Source: Bradyrhizobium sp. LTSP849 (GTDB lineage: Bacteria; Pseudomonadota; Alphaproteobacteria; Rhizobiales; Xanthobacteraceae). From it: a DNA stretch of 64,000 nucleotides. A program made the translations under genes and the position numbers. The stretch is from positions 1 to 64,000 of the forward strand of contig NZ_JYMR01000020.1 in assembly GCF_000938255.1 (NCBI RefSeq). Direction: 5' to 3'. This document shows positions 19,419 through 27,066 of this stretch, piece after piece. Within the stretch, counting starts at the first letter, position 1. Every line of letters starts with the position of its first letter. The notes beneath the pieces were generated by a model, which saw nothing but the letters and a program-made list of their open reading frames with translations, ran no database searches and was not told the DNA's origin.

Positions 19419-19432
19419 TTATCGATTGATAA
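19419..19432. promoter_or_regulatory. Candidate LysR operator between divergent genes
   Basis: A perfect inverted repeat TTATC-GATT-GATAA lies in the AT-rich part of the 132-base gap between the aldehyde dehydrogenase operon and the lysR gene, 15 bases before the latter's start. Its location fits autoregulation plus control of the divergent operon. The assignment is positional inference. Confidence 0.4.
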
Positions 19433-19446
19433 CGTATTCGATATGA

Positions 19447-20400
19447 ATGATGAACATCACCATCCGCCAGATCAATGCTTTCCTCCAGGTCGCCGCGCTC
19501 GGCAGCTTCACCCGCGCCGCCGAACAATTGCACACGATGCAGCCGGCGCTATCGCAGCAGGTCCGCGATCTGGAAGCCGAACTGGGCATCCGCCTTTTTG
19601 ACCGGACGACCCGCCGGGTCGAACTGACCGAAGCCGGAGCCGAATTCCGCACGATCGCCGCGAAGGCCATCGAAGAGCTCGACATCGCAGCGCGCAACGC
19701 GCAAGGCCTTGCGGAACGCAAACGCGGGCGCGTCATTGTCGCGGCCCCACCCCTGCTCGCGGCTGCGGTCGTCCCCAAGGCGATTGTCGACTTCCAGGAG
19801 AAATATCCCGGGATTACGGTCCGCTTGATCGATGCACGATCGGACCAGATCGTCGAGATGGTACGCTCAGGGCAAGTCGATTGTGGCGTCGGGACGTTCC
19901 ACGCCGGCGAGGAAGGCATCACGTCGACCCTGCTTGCCCGTGACAATCTGATGGTGTTCTGCGCGCCCAATCACGCGCTCGCCAAACGGAAGTCCGTGCA
20001 CTGGAAGGAGCTTGAAGGTCTGCCCCTGGTGACGCTGACGCGTGACAGCGGAATCAGGATACTCGTCGAGGTCGGCTTCGAGGCTGCTCACATCAAACTT
20101 GTGCCCGCCTATGAGGTGACCTGGATCACCACCGCGCTGGCCTTGGTGGAGGCTGGGCTCGGCATCGGCGTCTTTCCGACATACGCTTGGTCCGGCGCGC
20201 AATCCCTCGATATTTCCGGTTCGCCTCTGGAGCCGGCGATTGCACGCGACATCACGCTCATCACCCGATCCGGACGCGAAGTCGCGCCAGCCACCCAGGC
20301 GTTCGTGCGCTTCTTGCGCAAGTCGACCAGCGGCTCGCGCCCCGACAAGCAAACCGCAAAGTTGCCCCGTCGAGCCAAGGGGAACCGCATGAATCGGTGA
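19447..20400 (+). CDS. LysR-family transcriptional regulator of the 3-hydroxyanthranilate operon
   Basis: A 317-residue LysR-type regulator. The N-terminal winged helix-turn-helix (residues 5-65: FLQVAALGSFTRAAEQLHTMQPALSQ-like pattern) is followed by a linker helix and a two-lobe substrate-binding domain. It is divergent from the eight-gene catabolic operon, the classic arrangement for a regulator that senses a pathway intermediate and activates the neighbour. The ATG at 19450 is an equally good start. The last ~20 residues are basic and probably disordered. Confidence 0.88.
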   Translation: MMNITIRQINAFLQVAALGSFTRAAEQLHTMQPALSQQVRDLEAELGIRLFDRTTRRVELTEAGAEFRTIAAKAIEELDIAARNAQGLAERKRGRVIVAAPPLLAAAVVPKAIVDFQEKYPGITVRLIDARSDQIVEMVRSGQVDCGVGTFHAGEEGITSTLLARDNLMVFCAPNHALAKRKSVHWKELEGLPLVTLTRDSGIRILVEVGFEAAHIKLVPAYEVTWITTALALVEAGLGIGVFPTYAWSGAQSLDISGSPLEPAIARDITLITRSGREVAPATQAFVRFLRKSTSGSRPDKQTAKLPRRAKGNRMNR

Positions 20401-20550
20401 CAGTGGAGTCGGATCGCTGATCTCGGCCACCAACCCAGGGCAGCACCATCCAAGCCCCGCCGCTCAAACCCGGGGATACGTTCCCACCGCGTTCAAAACG
20501 GGACCCGGTCGAGCAAAAAGCTCAACAATATCAATACTGAATTTAGAGGC

Positions 20551-20635
20551 TGGTGCGCTCGGAGGGACTCGAACCCCCACGATTTTACTCACTGCCACCT
20601 CAAGGCAGCGCGTCTACCAATTCCGCCACGAGCGC
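20551..20635 (-). tRNA. tRNA-Leu (GAG anticodon)
   Basis: The reverse strand reads a complete class II tRNA of 85 nucleotides including an encoded CCA. Acceptor stem GCGCTCG pairs with CGAGCGC, the D arm is GGCGGAATTGGTAGACGC-like, the anticodon stem-loop CTGCCTTGAGGTGGCAG places GAG in the loop, there is a long variable arm, and the T loop GGTTCGAGTCC is intact. GAG reads CTC/CTT leucine codons. No integrase or attachment-site duplication is seen beside it. Confidence 0.95.
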
Positions 20636-20780
20636 TTTGGGGATGCCGGCTTAAGGCTTGAGGCCTGCCGGATCAACGGCGCCGATCTAACAAATCCATC
20701 AGAGGGGTACAAGCCTGCAAAGGCCCCGAATTCCACAAGCTTGGGAAGAAAGTTCCTGAGCGCCGAGCCCGCCCTACCGG

Positions 20781-20816
20781 GTGCCCGGGCCGCTACGGCG
20801 TGCCCCGGGCCGCTAC
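20781..20816. repeat. Short direct duplication after the FliN-like gene
   Basis: GTGCCCGGGCCGCTAC (20781-20796) and GTGCCCCGGGCCGCTAC (20800-20816) are near-identical and adjacent, differing by one inserted C. The second copy covers the stop codon of the FliN-like gene, so the first is likely the duplicate outside the gene. Confidence 0.7.
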
Positions 20817-21067
20817 CGCATGCCAGCCGTGCGTGGCAGCATCTGCTTGACCTCGACCGCGATCCGGTTGCGGTCGACCAGCACGACGCCGGAAGCGACC
20901 GGGAGATTATTCGCCAAAACCTTGACCTCGTCGGCCTCGGTTGCGTCCAGCTCGATGATGGCGCCGCGGGAAAGACGTAATACTTGATGGATCGGCATGG
21001 TGGTCGTTCCGAGGACGACCATGAGATCCACGGTGACTTTGTCGAGAGTAGGCACTGTCAGCACCAC
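20813..21067 (-). CDS. Stand-alone FliN-like (SpoA-domain) protein
   Basis: An 84-residue protein that is essentially one SpoA/FliN domain: the pattern VTVDLMVVLGTTTMPIHQVLRLSRGAIIELD and later VLANNLPVASGVVLVDRNRIAVEV matches the FliN/FliM C-terminal fold of the flagellar motor switch. No other flagellar or type III secretion gene is near; the neighbours are tRNA-Leu and lipB. It lacks the acidic N-terminal extension usual for FliN. It could serve a motor switch remotely or have been adapted to another complex. Confidence 0.75.
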   Translation of the reverse strand: MVLTVPTLDKVTVDLMVVLGTTTMPIHQVLRLSRGAIIELDATEADEVKVLANNLPVASGVVLVDRNRIAVEVKQMLPRTAGMR

Positions 21068-21145
21068 CGCAACTTGGGACTTACGCCAAAGGACTTGGCA
21101 TCTTGGTATTTGCGCCTGCGATCATCACCCGGTTATGGTTAGCCA

Positions 21146-21883
21146 ATGGTTAATTCGCCCCAAAATCCCCGCCAAGACTTGGATTTGACGTCGTTTTCCG
21201 CCGCAGGTGGCGAGCCCGTCGAATGGCGAATCTCGGACGCCCCTGTCCCCTATCCGGAGGCCGTGGCCGAAATGGAAGCGCGCGTCGCCGCGATTGCGGC
21301 GGGCGAAGCCTCGGAGCTGGTCTGGCTGCTCGAACATCCGCCGCTCTACACCTCCGGCACCTCAGGCAAGGCGTCCGACCTGCTCGATGCGCGATTTCCC
21401 ACCTTTGCCACCGGGCGCGGCGGGCAGCTCACCTATCACGGCCCGGGCCAGCGGGTGGCCTATGTCATGCTCGACCTCAAGCGCCGCCGGCCGGATGTGC
21501 GGGCCTATGTCGCGAGCCTGGAGGAGTTGATCCTGCGCACGCTTGCCGCCTTCAACGTGCGCGGCGAGCGGCGCGAGGACCGGGTCGGCGTCTGGGTGAA
21601 GCGGCCCGACAAGGGCGTGGGGCACGAGGACAAGATCGCCGCCATCGGCGTCCGGCTCAAGCGCTGGGTCTCGTTCCACGGCATCGCCATCAATGTCGAG
21701 CCGGAGCTTGCGCATTTCGCAGGGATCGTGCCCTGCGGCGTCGCCGATCCCCGCTACGGCGTCACCTCGCTGGTCGATCTCGGCCAGCTCGTCACGTTGG
21801 CCGACGTCGACATTTCGCTCCGGCAGGCCTTTGAGGAGCTGTTCGGGCCGACCCGCGCGCTGGTGCCGGAAGCGGCCGTCTAG
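21146..21883 (+). CDS. lipB: Octanoyltransferase LipB
   Basis: A 245-residue lipoyl(octanoyl) transferase, which moves octanoate from acyl carrier protein to lipoyl domains of 2-oxoacid dehydrogenases. Diagnostic motif [13 protein letters not shown] is at 90-102, the catalytic Lys is in [14 protein letters not shown], and the catalytic Cys in IVPCGV. Length is normal. It is a single gene; lipA is not in the window. The start at 21146 leaves a 78-base gap to the divergent FliN-like gene. Confidence 0.95.
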   Translation: MVNSPQNPRQDLDLTSFSAAGGEPVEWRISDAPVPYPEAVAEMEARVAAIAAGEASELVWLLEHPPLYTSGTSGKASDLLDARFPTFATGRGGQLTYHGPGQRVAYVMLDLKRRRPDVRAYVASLEELILRTLAAFNVRGERREDRVGVWVKRPDKGVGHEDKIAAIGVRLKRWVSFHGIAINVEPELAHFAGIVPCGVADPRYGVTSLVDLGQLVTLADVDISLRQAFEELFGPTRALVPEAAV

Positions 21884-22081
21884 CGCTTTCTTGTTGGACA
21901 CGCACAGGCGCCGTTCTCCGTGAGCGCGGAATCGGCTACGCTTGTTTCCGGTGTCGCCCACGCCTCCCCCCTCCGCCGGGAAAGTAGACTTCATGCCGGG
22001 CGAGTTGATCATCGGACCGACTGTTCGAGCGCCAGGCATAAGGAGGGATTGCGCTTCTGCTCGCAATGGGAGGTTTTTACG

Positions 22082-22795
22082 ATGAGACTGTCTGCACCCA
22101 TCTATCATCTGAAGCGCAAGGCGAAACGCATGTCGCGCGAGGAAGGCATTCCGCTCCACGATGCGCTTGACCGCATCGCCACGACGGAAGGGTTTTCCGC
22201 CTGGAGCATGCTCGCAGCGAAAGCCGCCGCAGCGACGCCGGCCAATCGACTTTTCCCGCAATTTCAACCGGGTGATCTGGTACTGGTCGGGGCGCGCCCG
22301 GGTCAGGGCAAGACGTTGATGAGCCTCGAACTTGCCGTCGAGGCGATGAGGACGGGAAGTCGAGCCGCATTCTTCTCGCTCGAATACACTGAGAAGGATG
22401 TTCTGGGCCGCTTGCGCGCGATCGGCGTGGACCCGGCGCAATTCGCTGACATGTTCGAAGTCGATTGCTCCGATGCCATCAGCGCCGATTACGTCGTCAA
22501 GCAGATGGCCGCGGCTCCCCGCGGCACGGTCGTGGTGATCGACTATCTGCAACTGCTCGACCAGAGGCGGGAAAACCCCGACCTGACCGTTCAGGTGCGC
22601 GCGCTGAAGTCGTTCGCACGCGACAAGGGGCTGATCGTCGTCTTCATCTCGCAGATCGATCGATCCTATGATCCCTCGATCAAGCCCTGCCCCGACCTCA
22701 GCGATGTCCGGCTGCCGAACCCGCTGGATTTGAAGCTGTTCGACAAGACCTGTTTCCTGAACAATTCCGAAGTTCAGTTCCGGGCGGCGACCTGA
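22082..22795 (+). CDS. Small RecA/DnaB-like ATPase
   Basis: A 237-residue protein. Residues 1-50 are a basic helical segment; from about 60 on there is a RecA-fold ATPase like the C-terminal domain of replicative helicase DnaB: Walker A GARPGQGKT (70-78), SLEYTEKDV (the DnaB 'SLEM' region), Walker B VVVIDYLQLLD (150-160), and SQIDR. It lacks the DnaB N-terminal primase-binding domain and is half the length, so it is not the replicative helicase. The start at 22082 has a strong GGAGG site; the open frame upstream to 21920 is ignored. Role unknown. Confidence 0.8.
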   Translation: MRLSAPIYHLKRKAKRMSREEGIPLHDALDRIATTEGFSAWSMLAAKAAAATPANRLFPQFQPGDLVLVGARPGQGKTLMSLELAVEAMRTGSRAAFFSLEYTEKDVLGRLRAIGVDPAQFADMFEVDCSDAISADYVVKQMAAAPRGTVVVIDYLQLLDQRRENPDLTVQVRALKSFARDKGLIVVFISQIDRSYDPSIKPCPDLSDVRLPNPLDLKLFDKTCFLNNSEVQFRAAT

Positions 22796-22813
22796 CGCTC
22801 CCTGCGAGCTTGG

Positions 22814-22840
22814 GCCGCGGGTGAGATGCTCACCCGCGGC
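22814..22840. terminator. Hairpin terminator between convergent genes
   Basis: A perfect 12-base stem, GCCGCGGGTGAG at 22814-22825 with its complement at 22829-22840, and a 3-base loop, placed in the 53-base gap between two convergent genes. There is no T-run, so it may act as a bidirectional pausing or mRNA-stability hairpin. Confidence 0.65.
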
Positions 22841-22848
22841 TTGCGGCA

Positions 22849-23271
22849 TCACGCCGCCTTCAGCGAAACCTCGAGCTTGCCGGCGATGTAGCGGCGCTCC
22901 TGCGTCAGGCCGCCGAAGCCGTAGGCATCGCCCTTGACCTCGTCGACGTGAAGATAGGTCTCGGGATGCAGCGGGCCCAGGATCTCGGCCATCCGCCTGA
23001 ACATCGCGGCGAGATAGGCCGCCTTCTCGTCCTTGGTGTTGGTGCCCTCGCTGACGTGGATGTCGATCCAGTAGCTCGCGAGCTTTTGCTCGGCGAGCGA
23101 CTTGCCGCCGGCGAACCAGTCGCCGGCCTCGACCGATTTCACGATGACGGCGGTGACCTTGGGATCCTTGTGCAGGATCTTTGCGGTGAGCTCGGACACG
23201 GCGTTGGCGATGTCGGCCTTCAGCGACGGCGATTGGCGGGAGCTGGTGTAGGACACGGTGATCAGCGGCAT
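22849..23271 (-). CDS. Tautomerase-family protein
   Basis: A 140-residue protein starting MPLITVSY, so the mature N-terminus would be the catalytic Pro1 of the tautomerase superfamily. Longer than 4-oxalocrotonate tautomerase (about 62 residues) and nearer the size of the MIF/CHMI-like groups. Charged conserved segments KSVEAGDWF and SYWIDIHV are seen. It is divergent from a LysR gene, which likely controls it. Substrate unknown; such enzymes act on keto-enol acids in aromatic catabolism. Confidence 0.8.
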   Translation of the reverse strand: MPLITVSYTSSRQSPSLKADIANAVSELTAKILHKDPKVTAVIVKSVEAGDWFAGGKSLAEQKLASYWIDIHVSEGTNTKDEKAAYLAAMFRRMAEILGPLHPETYLHVDEVKGDAYGFGGLTQERRYIAGKLEVSLKAA

Positions 23272-23384
23272 GGTCGTTCTCCTCAGAATGTCGCGCGGGG
23301 TTCGTGCGGCGTTGACGAGAAGCTAGACCTCCCACCATCATTTTGGTATCTTATCTCTATTGATATCAGTGATAATCATTCATA

Positions 23385-24239
23385 ATGACAGCAACACTCG
23401 ACATCGCCACGGTCCAGGCCTTCCTCCTGGTCGCCGACCTCCAGAGCTTTACCCGCACTGCCGAGGCACTCGGCACGACGCAGGCGGCCGTCAGCCTCAA
23501 GCTGCAACGGCTGGAGACGCTGCTCGGCAAGCGGCTGGTCGAACGGTCGCCGCGCGCGGTCCGGCTCACGGCCGACGGCGCGGCGTTCCTCGATCGCGCC
23601 CGTGCGCTGATGCAGGCGCATGACCGCGCGCTGTCGGGCGAGGCTTCGGCGGTACAGTCGCTTTCGCTCGGCATCTCCGATCATGCCGCAGGTCCCGAGT
23701 TGGTACCGCTGCTCGAACGCCTGCACGCGATGTCCTCAAAACTCACGCTGGCCGTCACAATCGGCTTCTCGCGCGAGATGCAGGATGCCTATGACGCAGG
23801 CCAGCTCGATGCGGTGATCGTCCGCCAGGAAGGCAGCCGGCGCGGCGGTGAAAAGCTCACCGAGGACGAATTCGGCTGGTTCGCATCACGACGTTTCACT
23901 TTGCCCCTTGGTGAGCCGCTGCCGCTTGCGACGCTCGCCCCGCCCTGCGGCGTCCGCGCCATCGCCGTGCGCGCGCTCGACAAGGCCGGCATCGCCTGGC
24001 GCGAGCGCTTTGTCGGCGGCGGCGTCACGGCGGTGGTCGCGGCTGCGCTCGCCGGACTTGCGATCGCACCACTGGCACGACGGATCGCGCCAGCCGGGCT
24101 GGTCGATATCGGGCCTGCACACAAGCTGCCGAAACTCGGCAGCTCCAAGGTGATGCTGCATTCGAAGGTCAGCGATCCCGCAAAGCTGGCGGCGCTGCGC
24201 GCGGTGGCAGCGACGTTTCGCAGTGTGGCAGCAGGATGA
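23385..24239 (+). CDS. LysR-family transcriptional regulator
   Basis: A 284-residue LysR-type regulator: N-terminal helix-turn-helix (VQAFLLVADLQSFTRTAEAL, then TTQAAVSLKLQRLE) and a shorter than usual effector domain. The 113-base gap to the divergent tautomerase gene is AT-rich with partly symmetric sequence (TTGATATCAGTGATAATC around 23361-23378) where an operator could lie. It probably controls the tautomerase and itself. It is convergent with the epimerase gene. Confidence 0.85.
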   Translation: MTATLDIATVQAFLLVADLQSFTRTAEALGTTQAAVSLKLQRLETLLGKRLVERSPRAVRLTADGAAFLDRARALMQAHDRALSGEASAVQSLSLGISDHAAGPELVPLLERLHAMSSKLTLAVTIGFSREMQDAYDAGQLDAVIVRQEGSRRGGEKLTEDEFGWFASRRFTLPLGEPLPLATLAPPCGVRAIAVRALDKAGIAWRERFVGGGVTAVVAAALAGLAIAPLARRIAPAGLVDIGPAHKLPKLGSSKVMLHSKVSDPAKLAALRAVAATFRSVAAG

Positions 24240-24251
24240 CGCCGCGCGCTC

Positions 24252-25688
24252 TCACAAGATCGCCTCGAACGCGCTGCGCAACGTTTCGTGCCGAAACACA
24301 AAGCCGCGGCTGAGCGCCTTGTTCGGCAGCACGCGCTGGCCGCCGAGCAGGAGTTCGTCGGCAAGGCCGCCGCCGATCCGGCGCAGCAGGCCGCCGGGGA
24401 TGCGGAACACGGCGGGCCGATGCAGGCGGCGGCCGAGCTCCTCGGTGAATTTTGCGTTGGTGACGGGGATCGGCGCGGTGGCATTGACGGGGCCGGCGAG
24501 ATCGGGCGTTGCCACCACATAAGCGATCAGCCGGATGAGGTCGTCGCGCTCGATCCACGACATCCACTGCCGCCCGGTGCCGAGGGGACCGCCGAGGCCG
24601 AACTCGAACGGCGTCAGCATGCGCGTGATGAAGCCTCCTTCCGTGCCCAGCACGAGGCCGATGCGCAAACAGACTACGCGAACGCCGAGCTCCTCCGCCG
24701 GCCGCGCCGCTTTCTCCCAGGCCGCACACAGCTCGTGGCTGAAGCAGGCGTGCGATTTCGCGGACTCCGTCAGCACCTGGTCGGCCCACAAGCCGTACCA
24801 GCCGATCGCGGAGCCGCTGACGAGCACATCGGGCTTGTGGTCGAGCCGCGCGATCAGTTTTACGATCTCACCGGTCATGTCGATGCGCGAGTTGATAATT
24901 TTCGCGCGCTTCGCCTCGGTCCACAGACCGTTGCCGATCGGCTCGCCGGCGAGATTGACGATGGCGTCGATATGCGTGTCCGAGACGAGCTGATCGAGGC
25001 TAGTGATCAGCGTAACCGGCGGCGGCAACATCTCGGCCTTGGCGGGGTTGCGGATCACCGCGATGACGTGATGCCCTGCCCCGCTGAGGCTTGCTGCAAG
25101 GCGGCTCCCGATGAAGCCGGTCGCGCCGGTGATCAGCACGGTCTTGCGGCCTGGAATTTTGTCAACAAGTCCGTGTGCGGGCACGCTCTTCATGCGGCCG
25201 AGCCGGCGCATCGCCGCAAAATCCCTGATACCACAGAGCGCCGCGCCGACCGCGCAGGCCGTCGCGGCAACGCTAAGCAGGCCCTGGTACACGACGGTCA
25301 CCCCGAAGGGCTGCATCGCCCAATCGATCAGCACGGGCAACAGCAGCACCAGGATGGCGCCGTAGTTGATCGCCAGTAGGGTGTGATTGATCCGCTCGCT
25401 CGGCGGCAGCTTCCGGCTCAGATCCTCCTCGACAAAATCCATCAGCGTGATGACGATCTCGGCGACCAGGACTGCGACGATCAGCAGCGCCAGCAAGCCA
25501 TAAACCTCGAGCCAGCCTAGCAGCAGGAACAACAGCGCATAGAGCATGTTGCGGATGCCGTGCAGCTTCAGTTCAAAACGCTGCGAGGGGCGCCAGGCCA
25601 GGCGCTCGGTGAATTCGTGGTGATAGAAGGTGTCGAACACGCCCATCACGATCTGAATAGCGATGAGGGTCCACAACAGCGGCGTCAT
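24252..25688 (-). CDS. Membrane-anchored TIGR01777/SDR-type epimerase fusion
   Basis: A 478-residue fusion. Residues 1-160 contain about four hydrophobic helices (a DoxX-like or thiol-type membrane module with FYHHEF near residue 22); residues 183-478 form a Rossmann epimerase with the GATGFIGSRLA nucleotide motif and the GSAIGWYG and PFEFGLGGPLGTGRQWMSWI motifs typical of the TIGR01777 family (plant SulA/bacterial YfcH-like). It overlaps the stop of the DUF4166 gene by four bases and so is co-translated with it. The reaction is unknown. Confidence 0.8.
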   Translation of the reverse strand: MTPLLWTLIAIQIVMGVFDTFYHHEFTERLAWRPSQRFELKLHGIRNMLYALLFLLLGWLEVYGLLALLIVAVLVAEIVITLMDFVEEDLSRKLPPSERINHTLLAINYGAILVLLLPVLIDWAMQPFGVTVVYQGLLSVAATACAVGAALCGIRDFAAMRRLGRMKSVPAHGLVDKIPGRKTVLITGATGFIGSRLAASLSGAGHHVIAVIRNPAKAEMLPPPVTLITSLDQLVSDTHIDAIVNLAGEPIGNGLWTEAKRAKIINSRIDMTGEIVKLIARLDHKPDVLVSGSAIGWYGLWADQVLTESAKSHACFSHELCAAWEKAARPAEELGVRVVCLRIGLVLGTEGGFITRMLTPFEFGLGGPLGTGRQWMSWIERDDLIRLIAYVVATPDLAGPVNATAPIPVTNAKFTEELGRRLHRPAVFRIPGGLLRRIGGGLADELLLGGQRVLPNKALSRGFVFRHETLRSAFEAIL

Positions 25689-26338
25689 GATACGGCCTCC
25701 CTGAACATTGCGGACTGGTGGATCAGCGCGCCGTAACGCGGATGAACGACATCGAGAGTGAAGCGGAAGGCGCCCTCGCCGAGATCGCTATGCGTCACCG
25801 TGAGATCGCCCGGCGTGAGCCATTGCGGCAGCGGGATCCACAAGCTTCCGAACTGGAGGCCGTAGCCGGCGCTTCGGAAGGTCAGCGTCTGGCCTTCGAC
25901 CACGATGCGCAGCGCCATCGAGACGCCGAAGCCGACATACTCTTCGAGCCCGGAGCGTTTGGCGGAATGGATCACTTGCGGAAAGCCGCGCTTGCGCGCG
26001 CAGATGCGGGTCCAGGTCTGGCCGCCGGTTGCGCCGTCCTCGGTGACGGTGACGATCATGGGCACACCGGTGTCGCGGCCGGTCGGCAGCGGACCGCCGA
26101 TCAGACGCGCGGCTTGGGCGAACCACCAGCCGATGTCGCTGAAGCCGACCTCGTCGACCACGCCGACATAGACGACGCTGTCGCCATCGGCGACGCGTTT
26201 GGAAAAGCGCCGCCAGGTCGCGAGCGGCAGGCGGCCCCAATCCTCGTCCGACAACAGTGCGCGAAAACGCCGATCGTCGAGCAGTTTGATGTGAGCGGAA
26301 GGAGGTGCGTTGGAGCCTGATAATCTTGCCGACGTCAT
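25685..26338 (-). CDS. DUF4166 domain protein
   Basis: A 217-residue protein matching the DUF4166 pattern (a beta-rich domain with GYGLQFGSLWIPLPQWL and TLDVVHPRYGAL). The frame is open upstream to 26854, but the ATG at 26336-26338 follows directly the regulator gene's end and gives a normal length. In many bacteria such domains accompany epimerase or saccharopine-reductase-like genes, as here. No membrane segment is evident. Function unknown; its coupling to the epimerase suggests the same pathway. Confidence 0.75.
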   Translation of the reverse strand: MTSARLSGSNAPPSAHIKLLDDRRFRALLSDEDWGRLPLATWRRFSKRVADGDSVVYVGVVDEVGFSDIGWWFAQAARLIGGPLPTGRDTGVPMIVTVTEDGATGGQTWTRICARKRGFPQVIHSAKRSGLEEYVGFGVSMALRIVVEGQTLTFRSAGYGLQFGSLWIPLPQWLTPGDLTVTHSDLGEGAFRFTLDVVHPRYGALIHQSAMFREAVS

Positions 26339-26355
26339 CGCAACCCTCCCCAACG

Positions 26356-26913
26356 CTATTTGGCTTTGCCCAGCGGCAGCAAATTGGCGATCTTCTCGCC
26401 AAGCCGCATCAAGGCGACCAGCCGCGGCCGCGGCACTTTCAGCATCTGCATGAACCAGTGGTCGGCGAGCTCGGTGAAGGCGAGCATCTCCTTCAGCCGT
26501 TTGCTCGCGACCGGACTGATGGCCGGATCGTCGGCGGCGTCGGACACGCAGGCCCTGAGCGCCGTGATCGCCGGATCGAGCTCCCGCTCCTTGCGCCGCG
26601 CCGCGATCCGCGCCGCGACCTCCCAGATGTCGGTCTCGGCCTCGTAATGATCGCGGCGGTCGCCGAGGATCGGCGCCCGACGGATCAGGTTCCAGGCGAG
26701 CAGCTCCTTGATCGAGTTGGAGACGTTGGAGCGCGCCATGCCGAGCGTGTCGGCGATGTCCTCGGCGGTCATCGGCGCTTCCGCCAGATAGAGCAGCCCG
26801 TGGATCTGGCTGACCGAGCGGTTGACGCCCCACCCGTCGCCCATATCGCCCCAATGCAGGATGAAGCGCTCGACGGCGACGGGGAGTTTCTTCTTTCCGG
26901 TTGTTTCTGTCAT
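26356..26913 (-). CDS. GbsR/MarR-type transcriptional regulator
   Basis: A 185-residue winged helix-turn-helix protein of the GbsR/MarR kind (SQIHGLLYLAEAPMTAEDIADTLGMARSNVSNSIKELLAW). The start at 26913 is chosen because it is overlapped by a palindromic operator candidate and because the longer frame to 27036 reads through the neighbouring gene's promoter. First gene of a three-gene operon with the DUF4166 and epimerase proteins, probably autorepressed. Confidence 0.85.
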   Translation of the reverse strand: MTETTGKKKLPVAVERFILHWGDMGDGWGVNRSVSQIHGLLYLAEAPMTAEDIADTLGMARSNVSNSIKELLAWNLIRRAPILGDRRDHYEAETDIWEVAARIAARRKERELDPAITALRACVSDAADDPAISPVASKRLKEMLAFTELADHWFMQMLKVPRPRLVALMRLGEKIANLLPLGKAK

Positions 26914-26920
26914 AACAGAA
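26905..26920. promoter_or_regulatory. Candidate operator over the GbsR-type start codon
   Basis: A perfect inverted repeat TTCTGT-CATA-ACAGAA whose centre includes the start codon of the regulator gene. Binding here would block translation start or transcription of the operon, fitting autorepression. Confidence 0.55.
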
Positions 26921-27066
26921 ATATCTGACGAGACTGTGCCGATGTCAAGCGGTCCGCGCACAGCTTTCCATGCATACGGACCAGCGTACTTGCCTAAAAT
27001 TGTTCCAGGGACCGGGAACAAATGGGTCCATCCCACGTTTGCACCGGTCGAGGCGGGGTTTCAGGA

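Noticed and set aside
20500..20820. Integration site at tRNA-Leu
   Set aside because: No integrase, no duplicated tRNA 3' end, and neighbouring genes look native.
21362..23341. 659-codon minus-strand frame
   Set aside because: Antisense to lipB and the DnaB-like gene; Arg/His/Gln-rich shadow sequence.
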